Positions 1 through 9,087 of a stretch of DNA of 64,000 nt are shown here, in pieces. The position numbers were made by a program, and so were the translations under genes. The DNA lies in assembly GCF_964026565.1 (NCBI RefSeq), contig NZ_OZ032162.1, forward strand, positions 310,001 to 374,000. The letters run 5' to 3'. The notes below the pieces were generated by a model that did no database searches, was not told the DNA's origin, and saw only the letters and a program-made list of their open reading frames with translations. The first letter of the stretch is position 1. The number at the start of each line of letters is the position of its first letter. The DNA comes from Rickettsia endosymbiont of Ceutorhynchus obstrictus. GTDB lineage: Bacteria; Pseudomonadota; Alphaproteobacteria; Rickettsiales; Rickettsiaceae.

Positions 1-528
1 AAGATTATTATTAAGATAAATAAAATACTAAAAGCAGGTTTTAGTTTTAAAAAAATAGAATTTATGAATTTAACCCTCTTTGTTGTTTATTATATGGTGT
101 TTTCGTAGGTTAAGTTTTCGATGTCATTTTCTCGCTTCTTATGTCATTCCCGCGAAGGTGAGAATCTAGACTTTTCTTTGTCATGCTGAACAAGTTTTGC
201 GCATCTCTTGTAGTAGATCCTGAAATAAATTCAGGACGACTTATTATAATTATTTTCTAGATTCCCGCCTGCGCAGGAATGACATCGAAAATTCGAGCCA
301 TGCAACAACGCCTGAAAACGGGAAAGTATTGTTGCGTGGATACCGGTATCGTCATTGCGAGCCGCTGTAAGCGGCGCGGCAATCCGGAAAATAATAAATT
401 TCATAGCATTTTTTGCTATTTTTTTTCTAGATTGCCACGTCGGCATAAATGCCTCCTCGTAATGACGATGCTTTTTGCAATGAATTTGATCCACGCAACA
501 ACACCTTCTCGCAAGCACAAAACTATCC
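1..528. repeat. Cluster of dispersed intergenic repeats
   Basis: I see no convincing gene here. The stretch is a mosaic of short repeat modules found elsewhere in the window: a 'gtcattcccgcg...ggaatgac' type inverted module (about 140-285), a 'gagccatgcaacaacgcc' module (about 296-313) and a 'cgtcattgcgag' module (about 352-363). It ends with a module close to 'gatccacgcaacaacacc' just before the helicase stop codon. The same modules recur near 14.9, 29.2, 31.5, 32.2 and 35.0 kb. Open frames across this region are driven by the repeats and I do not call them genes. Confidence 0.7.
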
Positions 529-1800
529 TTATGATGCTTTGCTACTTTTGTTACTATTATTAAAAGTTCTTTTGCGAGGATTGTCAAAAGCAGCTGCTCC
601 CCTTGGCGAGTTATTCCTTGCTTGGTTATTCCTTGGATTACTTCTTGAGTTATTATCCTCTCTTCTATTGTTAGTATTAAACGGTTTTCTGCGGCTATTT
701 TTCCCCATAAGTTCACTACGTGCCGTAGATTCCCCTTGATTTATCAAACGATCAATTGCTTTCCATTTCATGGTATCGTCAGGAGAGATAAATGATAACG
801 CATTACCCGTTGCCCCGGCTCTACCGGTTCTACCTATTCTATGTAAATAATCCTCCGGACACATCGGTAAATCATAGTTAATAACGTGCTGGGTATGAGG
901 TATATCAAGCCCGCGAGCCGCAACGTCCGTTGCTACCATTATTCTATGACGTGACTGGCGAAACGATAAAATTACTCGTTCACGTTGGCGTTGGCTTAAA
1001 TCTCCGTGAATCGCTTCCGCTTTATGATTTTCAGATTTTAACATCTTTGCAAGCTGATCTGCCGAACGTTTTGTTTTAACAAAAATAATTATTGAACCGT
1101 TACGAGTGTCTAGCTGTTTTGTAAGTTCACTAAATTTCTCTCTATCTGATATCTTTAAAGATTCTTGTTTTATTTCCGGAGCTGCCTTATTAGCTGAGCC
1201 TACGGTAATACGAATAGGATTATTTAAATATTTTTGAGATAAACTAATAATGTGTTTCGGCATAGTGGCAGAAAACATTAATACTTGCCTTTTTTCAGGA
1301 AGGTATTTATTAATTTCTTCTAGCTGTTCTTTCATCCCCATATCAAGCATTCTGTCCATTTCATCAAGTACTACTATACCGATATTACTTAGTTTTAAGG
1401 TTCCACGAGTTAAGTGGTCGATAATTCTTCCCGGCGTTCCGATAACTATTTTAGGGTTATTTTTTAGCTGCATAAATTGCGGAGGCATAGGCTCACCGCC
1501 GATTAAAACTGCGCTACTCATTTTTAATTGCGTCGTTACGCTTTTTAAAGCATTGCATATTTGACTTGCAAGTTCTCTTGTCGGGACAAGCACCAAAGCA
1601 GTAGATTTAGTATTGATAAAAGAATTGATAATAGGTAGTAAATAAGCAAGGGTTTTCCCTGAACCTGTTTGACTGGAAGCAAGAATATCCGCTCCTTCCA
1701 TCGCAAGCGGTATTGCTTGTTTTTGAATTTCGGTCGGGATAGTAATATTTATTTTTTCGAGTGATGTAATTAGTTCATCAGGTAAATTAAAATTTTTCAT
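529..1800 (-). CDS. rhlE: DEAD-box ATP-dependent RNA helicase (RhlE-like)
   Basis: A cytoplasmic RNA helicase that unwinds RNA duplexes using ATP, probably in ribosome assembly or mRNA turnover. Visible motifs in order are the Q-motif region (IPTEIQKQAIP), motif I SQTGSGKT, PTRELA, GTPGR, a motif II reading VLDEMD in place of the usual DEAD, motif III SAT, and HRIGRTGRAG. The C-terminal tail of about 45 residues is rich in Asn, Arg and Ser, as in RhlE-type tails that bind RNA. I chose the ATG at 1800 because the only upstream in-frame start is a TTG five codons earlier. The gene is alone, with repeat-rich gaps on both sides. Family is certain; the rhlE label is by overall resemblance. Confidence 0.9.
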   Translation of the reverse strand: MKNFNLPDELITSLEKINITIPTEIQKQAIPLAMEGADILASSQTGSGKTLAYLLPIINSFINTKSTALVLVPTRELASQICNALKSVTTQLKMSSAVLIGGEPMPPQFMQLKNNPKIVIGTPGRIIDHLTRGTLKLSNIGIVVLDEMDRMLDMGMKEQLEEINKYLPEKRQVLMFSATMPKHIISLSQKYLNNPIRITVGSANKAAPEIKQESLKISDREKFSELTKQLDTRNGSIIIFVKTKRSADQLAKMLKSENHKAEAIHGDLSQRQRERVILSFRQSRHRIMVATDVAARGLDIPHTQHVINYDLPMCPEDYLHRIGRTGRAGATGNALSFISPDDTMKWKAIDRLINQGESTARSELMGKNSRRKPFNTNNRREDNNSRSNPRNNQARNNSPRGAAAFDNPRKRTFNNSNKSSKAS

Positions 1801-1922
1801 TATATATAAATCCAATATTAGTTTTGTTATTTATAGTCAATTTCTTCGGACTTTAAGACAACATTATCTTATTATCCGATTTTTTTAGAATCGACTATAT
1901 GATTAAGTTTAGAATATGCACA

Positions 1923-2053
1923 TTATACTGCCCATCTTTCAAAAATTATTTTTTTATTTTATCAGATGAGTTACGCGTTCACATATTATTTGTACGTTCC
2001 GCTCACTCATTCAGCAAAATTAAAATCTAATTCTTGAAATATAAGTAGTATAT
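1923..2053. repeat. Rickettsia palindromic-element-like repeat (type A)
   Basis: An imperfect inverted repeat of about 130 bp. Its ends read 'tatactgcccat...' and '...ataagtagtata', with 'tttcaa' and 'ttgaaa' cores inside each arm. The same type occurs at 13694-13813 upstream of rpsJ and is related to 2450-2575. It matches the general form of Rickettsia palindromic elements, but I cannot assign an RPE family number without a database. Confidence 0.6.
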
Positions 2054-2094
2054 TAAATTATTATAATAAAATAGCTTCTATCTAGGTACATCGT

Positions 2095-2201
2095 CATTCA
2101 GAAAGCTTGATACAAGCGAATTTTTCGGCATTCGCCTGTGCTCACGTACTTTAGGTAGCTTAGCTCTTCCTCAAATTCATCTTGTCTGAAGCTTTCTGAA
2201 T
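2095..2201. repeat. Rickettsia palindromic-element-like repeat (type B)
   Basis: Inverted terminal sequences 'cattcagaaagcttga' and 'gaagctttctgaat' bound about 107 bp. A second copy is at 10977-11090 with the same arms and a similar 'ctgtgctcacgta' centre, and a lone right arm is seen near 29656. A copy in three unrelated gaps shows it is a dispersed element. Confidence 0.65.
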
Positions 2202-2449
2202 TTAGCTGTATAGTTTGGCTTATTAAGGTCCATATAGCAAATTTCATGAGTTTTGCTTGTGTTCAATATAGCTTAGCTCACTCTAAAATTTAACATCTAT
2301 GCCTTAATAATCTTGTTATACATTACCGTTGCTTGCTTATTTTTATAAGTTTGACTTAAGGCAACTAGTACTAAATCAAGTTACTTTTATCATAACTTCA
2401 AAAAGACCTATATAATCTGTGAGAATAAGCTACATAATTTATTTAATAA

Positions 2450-2575
2450 TGTACTGCTTGCCTTGCAAGAATTGTTTTTTCATTTTATCGGAGATCCGCG
2501 TCCTCACCTATTAAATATAGGCTGCGGGCGTTCACTCTTCAAAATAAAGTCCAATTCTTGAAATACTTTACGTAC
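2450..2575. repeat. Rickettsia palindromic-element-like repeat (type A relative)
   Basis: A palindromic stretch with 'gtactgcttg...caagaatt' on the left and 'aattcttgaaatactttacgtac' type sequence on the right. Its centre carries 'gcgtcctcacctattaa' and 'taggctgcggg', which recur in the palindrome at 32807-32940. The rest of the gap between the helicase and cspA (1801-2756) holds only these elements and AT-rich sequence. Confidence 0.55.
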
Positions 2576-2692
2576 ACTTAAATAAGCTTAAGTTTTCAGC
2601 TTCAGAGCATAGTAAAAACTTATTCTTGAAAACTAAATTGGTATATTATGTATAAAAACAAAATATTTTTATCTTGATGAAAATGACAAGGC

Positions 2693-2732
2693 TATCCAAA
2701 ACTTAAGGTTTTATTAACGCTAGTTTTGGATA
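2693..2732 (-). terminator. Hairpin downstream of cspA
   Basis: A perfect 11-bp inverted repeat, tatccaaaact and agttttggata, with an 18-nt loop lies 25 bp past the cspA stop codon. It may be a terminator or a 3' stabiliser. No clear U-tract follows on the cspA strand, so termination is inferred from position and the stem. Confidence 0.45.
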
Positions 2733-2756
2733 ACTGCTTTTGGTATTTAAGTATGT

Positions 2757-2960
2757 TTATATTGTTTTTAAATTAACAGCGGAAACTTTCCCTTTGTTAT
2801 CTTCGAGATCATAACTCACACTTTGTCCTTCATTAAGATTACGAATCCCTGCCTCTTCAACAGCCGAGATATGGACGAACACATCTTTACTACCGTCATC
2901 CGGTTGAATGAACCCATAACCTTTTGTTGAATTAAACCATTTAACTTTACCTGTAGACAT
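2757..2960 (-). CDS. cspA: Cold-shock domain protein
   Basis: A 67-residue single cold-shock domain that binds single-stranded RNA or DNA and melts secondary structure. RNP1 (KGYGFIQPDD) and RNP2 (DVFVHISA) are both present, and the length is normal for the family. The reading frame begins MSTGKVKWFN. The upstream gap to tRNA-Leu is more than 300 bp and could include the long 5' leader typical of csp genes, but I see no definite promoter. A perfect hairpin follows the gene. Confidence 0.93.
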   Translation of the reverse strand: MSTGKVKWFNSTKGYGFIQPDDGSKDVFVHISAVEEAGIRNLNEGQSVSYDLEDNKGKVSAVNLKTI

Positions 2961-3291
2961 AAAAACCTTTATTAAGATAGAAATTGCTTAGCTGAATTTA
3001 ACTTTAAAACTTTAAGCGAGATTAGTCCTACTATCAATTGATAACCGGATTTCATACCGTTAAAGATATATTGCACAAACTCATTATGCAATAACTACCT
3101 CATATTGCGCTACTTGTCAATAATATGCAAAAGAAAGTTTTACTTTCAGACGTTAATTTATCATATTATTACTATTTTGTCACTATTAAAGTTAAATTTA
3201 TAAAAGTACTTGCATTTTTATATTTTTTTTATTAGTCTGTCACCTTGAATTAAATACGGTATACTATATAGAGTATACTGTATATCGTCTT

Positions 3292-3378
3292 GCCCGCGTG
3301 ATGGAATGGTAGACATAACGGACTTAAAATCCGTGGGGTGCAAACCCTTGCCGGTTCAAGTCCGGCCGCGGGTACCAT
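3292..3378 (+). tRNA. tRNA-Leu (TAA anticodon)
   Basis: An 87-nt tRNA with encoded CCA. The acceptor arms gcccgcg and cgcgggt pair, with one G-U at the end. The anticodon stem acgga/tccgt closes a loop cttaaaa, giving anticodon TAA. A long variable arm (ggggtgcaaaccct) fits a class II leucine tRNA, and the T arm holds ggttcaagtcc. An AT-rich promoter-like stretch with repeated tatac motifs lies just upstream (3255-3285). Confidence 0.95.
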
Positions 3379-3518
3379 TCCTCGATTTTGTATTATATAT
3401 AATTAAAAGATTAGCTATAATTTGGTTTAATATAACTAATAATATGACGCTACTTTTAACTGCTTCTCTTATTATGCGAACCTAATTAATTATTCTTACA
3501 TTAATTATATTTATTTAT

Positions 3519-4091
3519 ATGTTTATTCAAACTGAAAATACTCCCAATCCAAATGCAATAAAATTTTTCCCCGGATTACGGGTTAGTCCCGATCAACCGA
3601 TATTTTTTAGTGATTTGCTTGAGGTAAAGGGCAAAAGTAAATTAGCCGAATTATTATTTAGTATCGCTAATGTGAAATCGGTATTTTTCGGCAGCGATTT
3701 TATTACTATTACTAAGCAAGATGGAGGTAATTGGCAGGTTTTAAAACCTGAAATTTTAATGATTATTATGGATCATTTTGTTGCCGGTTTTCCGGTATTT
3801 GAGGAATCAAATTTACCTACAGATCACGCTGATAAATATAATACCGAAAATCTTTCCGAAATTGAAAAACAAATTATAGAAATTATTGAAACGAGAGTTC
3901 GTCCGTCGGTTGCCATGGACGGCGGTGATATAGTTTATAAAGGATTTGAAAACGGTATAGTGAAATTAGAACTTCACGGATCATGTGCCGGTTGTCCGAG
4001 TTCTTCTATTACTTTAAAAAACGGTATCGAATCAATGCTAAAGCATTTTGTTCCGGAAGTCGAAGCGGTTGAGGCGGTGGAAGAGGATTAA
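3519..4091 (+). CDS. nfuA: NifU-like Fe-S cluster scaffold/carrier protein (Nfu)
   Basis: A 190-residue two-domain Nfu protein that carries and delivers iron-sulfur clusters to client enzymes. The N-terminal Nfu domain begins FIQTENTPNPNAIKFFPG. The C-terminal NifU domain holds DGGDIVYKGFENG and the cluster-binding CAGCPSS motif (CxxC). Both domains and the length match alphaproteobacterial and mitochondrial Nfu1. The next gene is convergent. A weak inverted repeat (ataag/cttat near 4109-4134) lies after the stop. The symbol is by analogy. Confidence 0.92.
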   Translation: MFIQTENTPNPNAIKFFPGLRVSPDQPIFFSDLLEVKGKSKLAELLFSIANVKSVFFGSDFITITKQDGGNWQVLKPEILMIIMDHFVAGFPVFEESNLPTDHADKYNTENLSEIEKQIIEIIETRVRPSVAMDGGDIVYKGFENGIVKLELHGSCAGCPSSSITLKNGIESMLKHFVPEVEAVEAVEED

Positions 4092-4383
4092 TATAAGCGA
4101 ATTTAGGATAAGTTTTTAAAAATCTTATTTTATTTTTCTTCTGCGCTATTAACTAGCTCATCGGATCGCTAAATAACGTAATGTAACTTAACATCTTTAG
4201 GAGTATAAACGACAATAGGTAATTGCTGTTATACCTTAAAAAGGTTTCATCGCCTAACATTGAATAATCAAGGTTAAAGACGGCTTCATCCTTAATTATG
4301 AAATTAAAATTAACAGCGAGTTTAGTTAAACTTAAACGCAATCATTCCTTCACAGAATCTACTACTCTTTATTACACAACATC

Positions 4384-6750
4384 TTACAAAGACAAGCTAT
4401 AAGGAAGCGATTTAATGTAATTCTCCATAAACTCCCAATCCGGTTTACCTTGAGGAGTTGCCGGTAGTTTGATTCTAGCTTTACTTATAATATTTTTTCC
4501 ATACTTCTTACCAAAAGAGTACCTATATCTTTCTAAATCAAGTACCGTTACAATAAACATTGCATTATATTTATTCAAATTCTCGCTGTATCCAATTGTT
4601 AAAGTTGTTGATCCAATAAAATCCGTTGGTTGGTATAGTGTATGTCCCACCGAACCTTGCCCATCTCCAATAAAGACTATTGCATTTCCTATTGATAATA
4701 ACTCTTTAACAAACTTAACTCTATTCATTACTCCATTATCTTTTTTTTTCGCTCCAATATAAAATATATCATCTCCATCCGTGAGTAATAAAGAGGCATT
4801 TTTACATTTTGCTTTTTCTATTTTAGAAAATAAATTATTAATTTCAAAAAAAAGCCAATTTTCTGTATTTAATAATGTAATATTTGTATTATTAAAAGGC
4901 TTATCAGTTGCGGTTTGTATATAACAATTGGAAAATAAAAAACTAATATAATCTCTAATAGTCTGTATAAAATGATTGTCTTTTAAACTCGAATAATCGG
5001 TTTCCATATAAGCTTCAGCACACCATTCATCTTCCGCTGTAATAATTTTAGTAATACTTAGACCGGCTAAATTTTCTTTATTAAGATATTTTTCAAGCCA
5101 AACTTTTTTAATATTTTTAAATTTATTTTCTCTATCAATTCTACCGCTGTTTTTTGTGTTAAGGAATCCGTCATCTTTAAAATATCCAAAAAAAGTTTTT
5201 TTGTTAGCTGAATGAGGATTATGAGCTTTAAACACCAATATACATGAATTAACAGCAATCGGATTAAAAAGATCATCAGGCATCGAAAATACAGCTTCTA
5301 AAGTATGTTTTTCAAGTAACCTCTTTTTAACTTCTAAAACCTTTTTGTTATTTGAAACAACTGTAGACATTTGGCAAATTGCAGCACAAATTCCATCTTT
5401 TACTAAGCATTCTAAAGTATTTTCTATAAATTCTAATTGTTCGTCTGCATTCCCGTCTTGATAAGGTGGATTTAAAAAACCTTTTGTTGGTTTATGTTTT
5501 TTAATTATTTCCTTATTTTTTTCATCAAAACAATTTCCATATAAAATATGACTTTTTCCGTCCCCCCTCATCATCATATTTGAACAAGCATGAGAAAACA
5601 TATCAGCTCTTTTCTCAATTCCAATTAATTGATTTGATTTAATATTTTTTTGTTTGTCTATATCATTTCCTGCTTTTTTAACCATATAGTTCATTGCAGA
5701 AACTAAAAATCCCGCTGTTCCACAGCAAGGGTCAAAAACAACGTCATTAACATTTAACTCAGCTATATCACAAAAAAAATCTGTAATATGAGAAGGGGTT
5801 AATACAAGACCGGTCTTCTTATCACTCCCGGCGTATCTTATAAATTGAGTATAAAATTTACCTAGTACGTCAAATCCACTTTCATTTATATGAGGTAAAA
5901 TATCTTGATTAATCGATAAAATAAAATCCCTTAGTAATGTATTAACCTCATCTTTTTTAATTTTTTTATTATAAATTAAATCTGAATTAAAATCGCTATT
6001 GTTACTAAATTTTGAGTACTCTGATATTATAATTTCCCTTCTTTCCGGCTCTAAACTATTTCTCTTTAAAACACTCTCGCAAGCTAAAAGTAAAGCAGAA
6101 ATTAATTCTTTGTTTGAAGTATAATATTTATAACTATTTAAAAAAGGGGGGTGTTGTAATGCTACCAAGATGGCACTAATTAAAGTACATCTTTCAACTT
6201 CAGGAATCGAATAATTATGCAAAAATTCATTATATTTTATCGCTTTAGCAGTTAACTCTTCTTCTTTAAAAGGTTTGGATTGCTCTTTAATAATATTTTC
6301 AATTTCTGCCGATTTTAAAAATATTTTATCCGGAATATTTTTGTAAGTATAGTGTTTTTTTAACCACAAGAAGGTTGAAATTTTTTTGTCGCGCTCGCTT
6401 TCTCCACTAACGGCAATTGCTGTAATATTAAACTCTTTACTCAAATAAGAAGCATATAACAAAGCTCCATCAACTGCATAATCTTTGTATTTTGTTCTAT
6501 CTTTACTTTCATGATAAATTGTAGTTGCTTTGCATTCTATAAGAATTAAATTATCAGGATTGTTTTTAAAAGAGATAATAAATTCAGGTTTACCAACACC
6601 ATATCCACTTTTTGAAGCGTTTTGTAAGAGTTTATTTATTTGGGGATTTTGTGATTTTTGTTCTTCTACTAAAATATTTTGGTCATCGTAATAACCTTTT
6701 TCTCGCAAAAGATTTCTAACGATATTTTCAGTAATACGTTCATTTAGCAT
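4384..6750 (-). CDS. Fused restriction endonuclease / N6-adenine methyltransferase (type IIG-like)
   Basis: A 788-residue single-chain restriction-modification protein. The N-terminal third holds a PD-(D/E)XK-like nuclease signature: KPEFIISF (E56) followed by LILIECKAT (E72, K74). The middle is an N6-adenine methylase with SAM motif I DPCCGTAG (340-347) and catalytic NPPY (427-430). The C-terminal part, including GDGQGSVGHTLYQPTDFIG and YRYSFGKKYGK, resembles the target-recognition region of BcgI/type IIG enzymes. It reads full length with no stops. It stands alone between nfu and ftsZ, with no separate S or R gene. Activity is inferred; a methylase-only role remains possible. Confidence 0.82.
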   Translation of the reverse strand: MLNERITENIVRNLLREKGYYDDQNILVEEQKSQNPQINKLLQNASKSGYGVGKPEFIISFKNNPDNLILIECKATTIYHESKDRTKYKDYAVDGALLYASYLSKEFNITAIAVSGESERDKKISTFLWLKKHYTYKNIPDKIFLKSAEIENIIKEQSKPFKEEELTAKAIKYNEFLHNYSIPEVERCTLISAILVALQHPPFLNSYKYYTSNKELISALLLACESVLKRNSLEPERREIIISEYSKFSNNSDFNSDLIYNKKIKKDEVNTLLRDFILSINQDILPHINESGFDVLGKFYTQFIRYAGSDKKTGLVLTPSHITDFFCDIAELNVNDVVFDPCCGTAGFLVSAMNYMVKKAGNDIDKQKNIKSNQLIGIEKRADMFSHACSNMMMRGDGKSHILYGNCFDEKNKEIIKKHKPTKGFLNPPYQDGNADEQLEFIENTLECLVKDGICAAICQMSTVVSNNKKVLEVKKRLLEKHTLEAVFSMPDDLFNPIAVNSCILVFKAHNPHSANKKTFFGYFKDDGFLNTKNSGRIDRENKFKNIKKVWLEKYLNKENLAGLSITKIITAEDEWCAEAYMETDYSSLKDNHFIQTIRDYISFLFSNCYIQTATDKPFNNTNITLLNTENWLFFEINNLFSKIEKAKCKNASLLLTDGDDIFYIGAKKKDNGVMNRVKFVKELLSIGNAIVFIGDGQGSVGHTLYQPTDFIGSTTLTIGYSENLNKYNAMFIVTVLDLERYRYSFGKKYGKNIISKARIKLPATPQGKPDWEFMENYIKSLPYSLSL

Positions 6751-6911
6751 AAAATACTCTGCTTCACCAATAAATTACACATATAACTTAATGTCCTTGT
6801 TATTCATAGCAAGCTTTTCATCATTGGGTAATTTAGTAATTTTTCTTCTAAATAATCTATTAATAGTGCAAGTTCTATGAAGGTTTCTAAAATTATGAAC
6901 ATATTCTTAAA

Positions 6912-8270
6912 TCAATCCCTCTTCTTTCTTAAAAAAGCCGGTATATCGTGAATATCCGATTCCGGTTTAGTCTCTTGATCATCGGTTGAGGTAACTACAA
7001 TATTCTTAGACCGTTCCTGTGTTTGGGAATTTGGGGTTTTTAAAGAATTCCACATTCTGCCGAATAGTGAAGGTTTTGGGCGGTCTTCTACCGGTTTATT
7101 TGCAGTATTTACCGGCAAGATTTGTGAGCTTTCACTTAAATTTTGATTTAAAGAATCGATTATTTCTGCTTCTTCGGTATTATAGTGGTTAAAGTCAGGT
7201 ATTTCCTCTATCTCTATCGATGGTGAAATATTTTCAGCCTCTTTATCTCCTTGAGTCCGGGAAACAGATTCTGCTGTAAAAGGTTTATGAGTTATTATTT
7301 TATCGGCATCAATGCCGGTTGCCACAACCGACACTCTAATAAGTCCGCTTAACTCCGGATTAAAGGTCGAGCCGAAAATAATATTTGCTTCCAGATTATC
7401 AACTTCCTCCCTAATTCTATTAGCTGCGTTATCAACCTCAAATAAAGTCATATCCGTGCCGCCCGTAATATTAATTAATACTCCTTTCGCACCGCACATT
7501 GAACTGTGATCAAGTAAAGGATTTGAGATTGCCGCTTCTGCCGCTTTAACTGCTCTATCCTCGCCGCTTGCTTCTCCTGTTCCCATCATTGCTTTGCCCA
7601 TTTCACTCATTATGGCTCTAATATCGGCAAAATCAAGATTGATAAGTCCCGGCATGATCATTAAATCGGTAACGCCTCGTACGCCGGCATGCAATACGTC
7701 ATCCGCCATTTTGAAAGCGTCGGAAAATGTCGTTTGCTCATTGGCAATACGGAATAAATTTTGATTAGGTATAACAATTAAAGTATCGACAAATTGCTGT
7801 AATTCTTGAATTCCTTGTTCGGCGGTTCTCATTCGATGCCCCCCTTCAAAATGAAAAGGTTTGGTGACTATACCGACGGTAAGTATTCCTAGTTCCTTAG
7901 CAATTCTGGCTACTACGGGAGAAGCACCGGTACCGGTCCCCCCTCCCATGCCTGCTGTTATAAAAACCATATTACAGCCTTCTAAACGTCTTCTAATTTC
8001 TTCTTCCGATTCTTCTGCCGCCAAAGCGCCGACCGTAGGAGAAGCACCAGCACCGAGACCGCGAGTAGTAGAGACTCCTAGCTGAATTTTATCATCGCAT
8101 AAAGAGTGTTCTAGGGATTGAGCATCAGTATTAGCTACTACAAAAATTGCGCCTTGTAGCTTATCGTTGATCATATTATTTACTGCATTGCTGCCGGCGC
8201 CGCCTACGCCGAAAACCGTGATAACCGGTTTAAGTACTATATTTTCCGGTGCCTTAATGCTTAGAGTCAT
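6912..8270 (-). CDS. ftsZ: Cell division protein FtsZ
   Basis: The tubulin-like GTPase that polymerises into the Z ring at midcell. The N-terminal core has VFGVGGAGSNAVNNM and the tubulin signature GGGTGTG. The T7 loop is conserved (NLDFADIR). A variable linker of about 110 residues ends in the conserved C-terminal peptide DIPAFLRKKRD, which recruits membrane anchors. I take the ATG at 8270 (TLSIKAPENI follows); an upstream in-frame TTG at 8285 is less likely. Predicted length is 452 residues. No other division genes are adjacent, as is common in Rickettsia. Confidence 0.97.
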   Translation of the reverse strand: MTLSIKAPENIVLKPVITVFGVGGAGSNAVNNMINDKLQGAIFVVANTDAQSLEHSLCDDKIQLGVSTTRGLGAGASPTVGALAAEESEEEIRRRLEGCNMVFITAGMGGGTGTGASPVVARIAKELGILTVGIVTKPFHFEGGHRMRTAEQGIQELQQFVDTLIVIPNQNLFRIANEQTTFSDAFKMADDVLHAGVRGVTDLMIMPGLINLDFADIRAIMSEMGKAMMGTGEASGEDRAVKAAEAAISNPLLDHSSMCGAKGVLINITGGTDMTLFEVDNAANRIREEVDNLEANIIFGSTFNPELSGLIRVSVVATGIDADKIITHKPFTAESVSRTQGDKEAENISPSIEIEEIPDFNHYNTEEAEIIDSLNQNLSESSQILPVNTANKPVEDRPKPSLFGRMWNSLKTPNSQTQERSKNIVVTSTDDQETKPESDIHDIPAFLRKKRD

Positions 8271-8364
8271 AATTATTTTATCCAATGAATATTTACTATT
8301 TGCGCTAATTATAATAAAGATTTAGAAATTTCCATAGCCTTTTGTAAAAATATTTTTTTCAAGG

Positions 8365-8793
8365 TCAGTTAATATTCCCCTTAAAGATCGGTACACCGTT
8401 ATCATTGCATGCTCTAATTAAAGCTTTGTCTTTAGTTGCCATAACTAGTCCCGTGTGCATTGCAGTTAATAAATAAGTTGCATCATATGAAGTAAGATTG
8501 TTGCTTCTTGCAGCTTGTGTAATTTCATGTATGGAAAAATTAAAATTCGATATGTCAATAGGTAGAGAATTTAAAAATTCTAAAATTCTAACTGTATCGG
8601 CTGTATTAATTCTATTACGTTTCTCAGCTATAAGTATTGCATTACTTACTTCAAGTTTCCATAGAGGGGGTACTATGGCTCTAAATTTATTACAATAATC
8701 TAATGTAAACTCTGAATATTTATTACGTTCATCATAAAAGAACCATGAGACGGTTATGGAGCAATCTGCTACAAATGACTTAGAATTCACCAT
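8365..8793 (-). CDS. vapC: VapC-type PIN-domain toxin
   Basis: A 142-residue PIN-domain ribonuclease, the likely toxin of a type II pair. Acidic residues fit the PIN metal site: FVADCSITVSW near the start, YDATYLLTA in the middle and ATKDKALIRA near the end. It overlaps the upstream antitoxin by 7 bp, the usual coupling for vapBC. In free-living bacteria VapC toxins cleave tRNAs or rRNA; the target here is unknown. The gene appears intact. Confidence 0.85.
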   Translation of the reverse strand: MVNSKSFVADCSITVSWFFYDERNKYSEFTLDYCNKFRAIVPPLWKLEVSNAILIAEKRNRINTADTVRILEFLNSLPIDISNFNFSIHEITQAARSNNLTSYDATYLLTAMHTGLVMATKDKALIRACNDNGVPIFKGNIN

Positions 8794-9041
8794 TTTCTAC
8801 CTTCGTTAATTAGCTCTTTAATAGTATAAGGAGCCAATGTTTTGCCTTTGCTGAACTCTCTTATTTGCTCTACTATATTTTCTATTTTAGGTCTTTCTTC
8901 TGCTATAGGTATAAGCTTAGCAACCGGTGTGTTATGTTTGCAGATGGTAATTTGTTCGCCGTCTTGTACACGTTGTATAAGATTAGAAAAATGAGTTTTT
9001 GCTTCAAATAAATTTATTTGATTAGATAAATGTTGTTTCAT
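8787..9041 (-). CDS. vapB: VapB/Phd-type antitoxin
   Basis: An 84-residue Phd/YefM-like antitoxin. The N-terminal part (NLFEAKTHFSNLIQRVQDGEQITICK) is the DNA-binding fold and HNTPVAKLIPI is the typical Phd strand. The C-terminal part would wrap the toxin. It is translated first and overlaps vapC by 7 bp. Autorepression of the pair is expected from the family; no operator was recognised. Confidence 0.85.
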   Translation of the reverse strand: MKQHLSNQINLFEAKTHFSNLIQRVQDGEQITICKHNTPVAKLIPIAEERPKIENIVEQIREFSKGKTLAPYTIKELINEGRKW

Positions 9042-9087
9042 ATATGTAATACCGTAAAATGAACTAGTTTAATACTAGTCTATTTTT

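Noticed and set aside
231..716. Open frames on both strands over the repeat cluster and the helicase 3' end
   Set aside because: They consist of dispersed repeat sequence or lie opposite the helicase and have no protein-family features.
4153..4341. 62-codon frame after the restriction-modification gene
   Set aside because: It would start with TTG, has no clear ribosome-binding site and no recognised domain; it is more likely a chance frame or a gene remnant.
7312..8085. Antisense frames in ftsZ and similar frames opposite ribosomal genes
   Set aside because: They are shadows of strongly conserved genes on the other strand.
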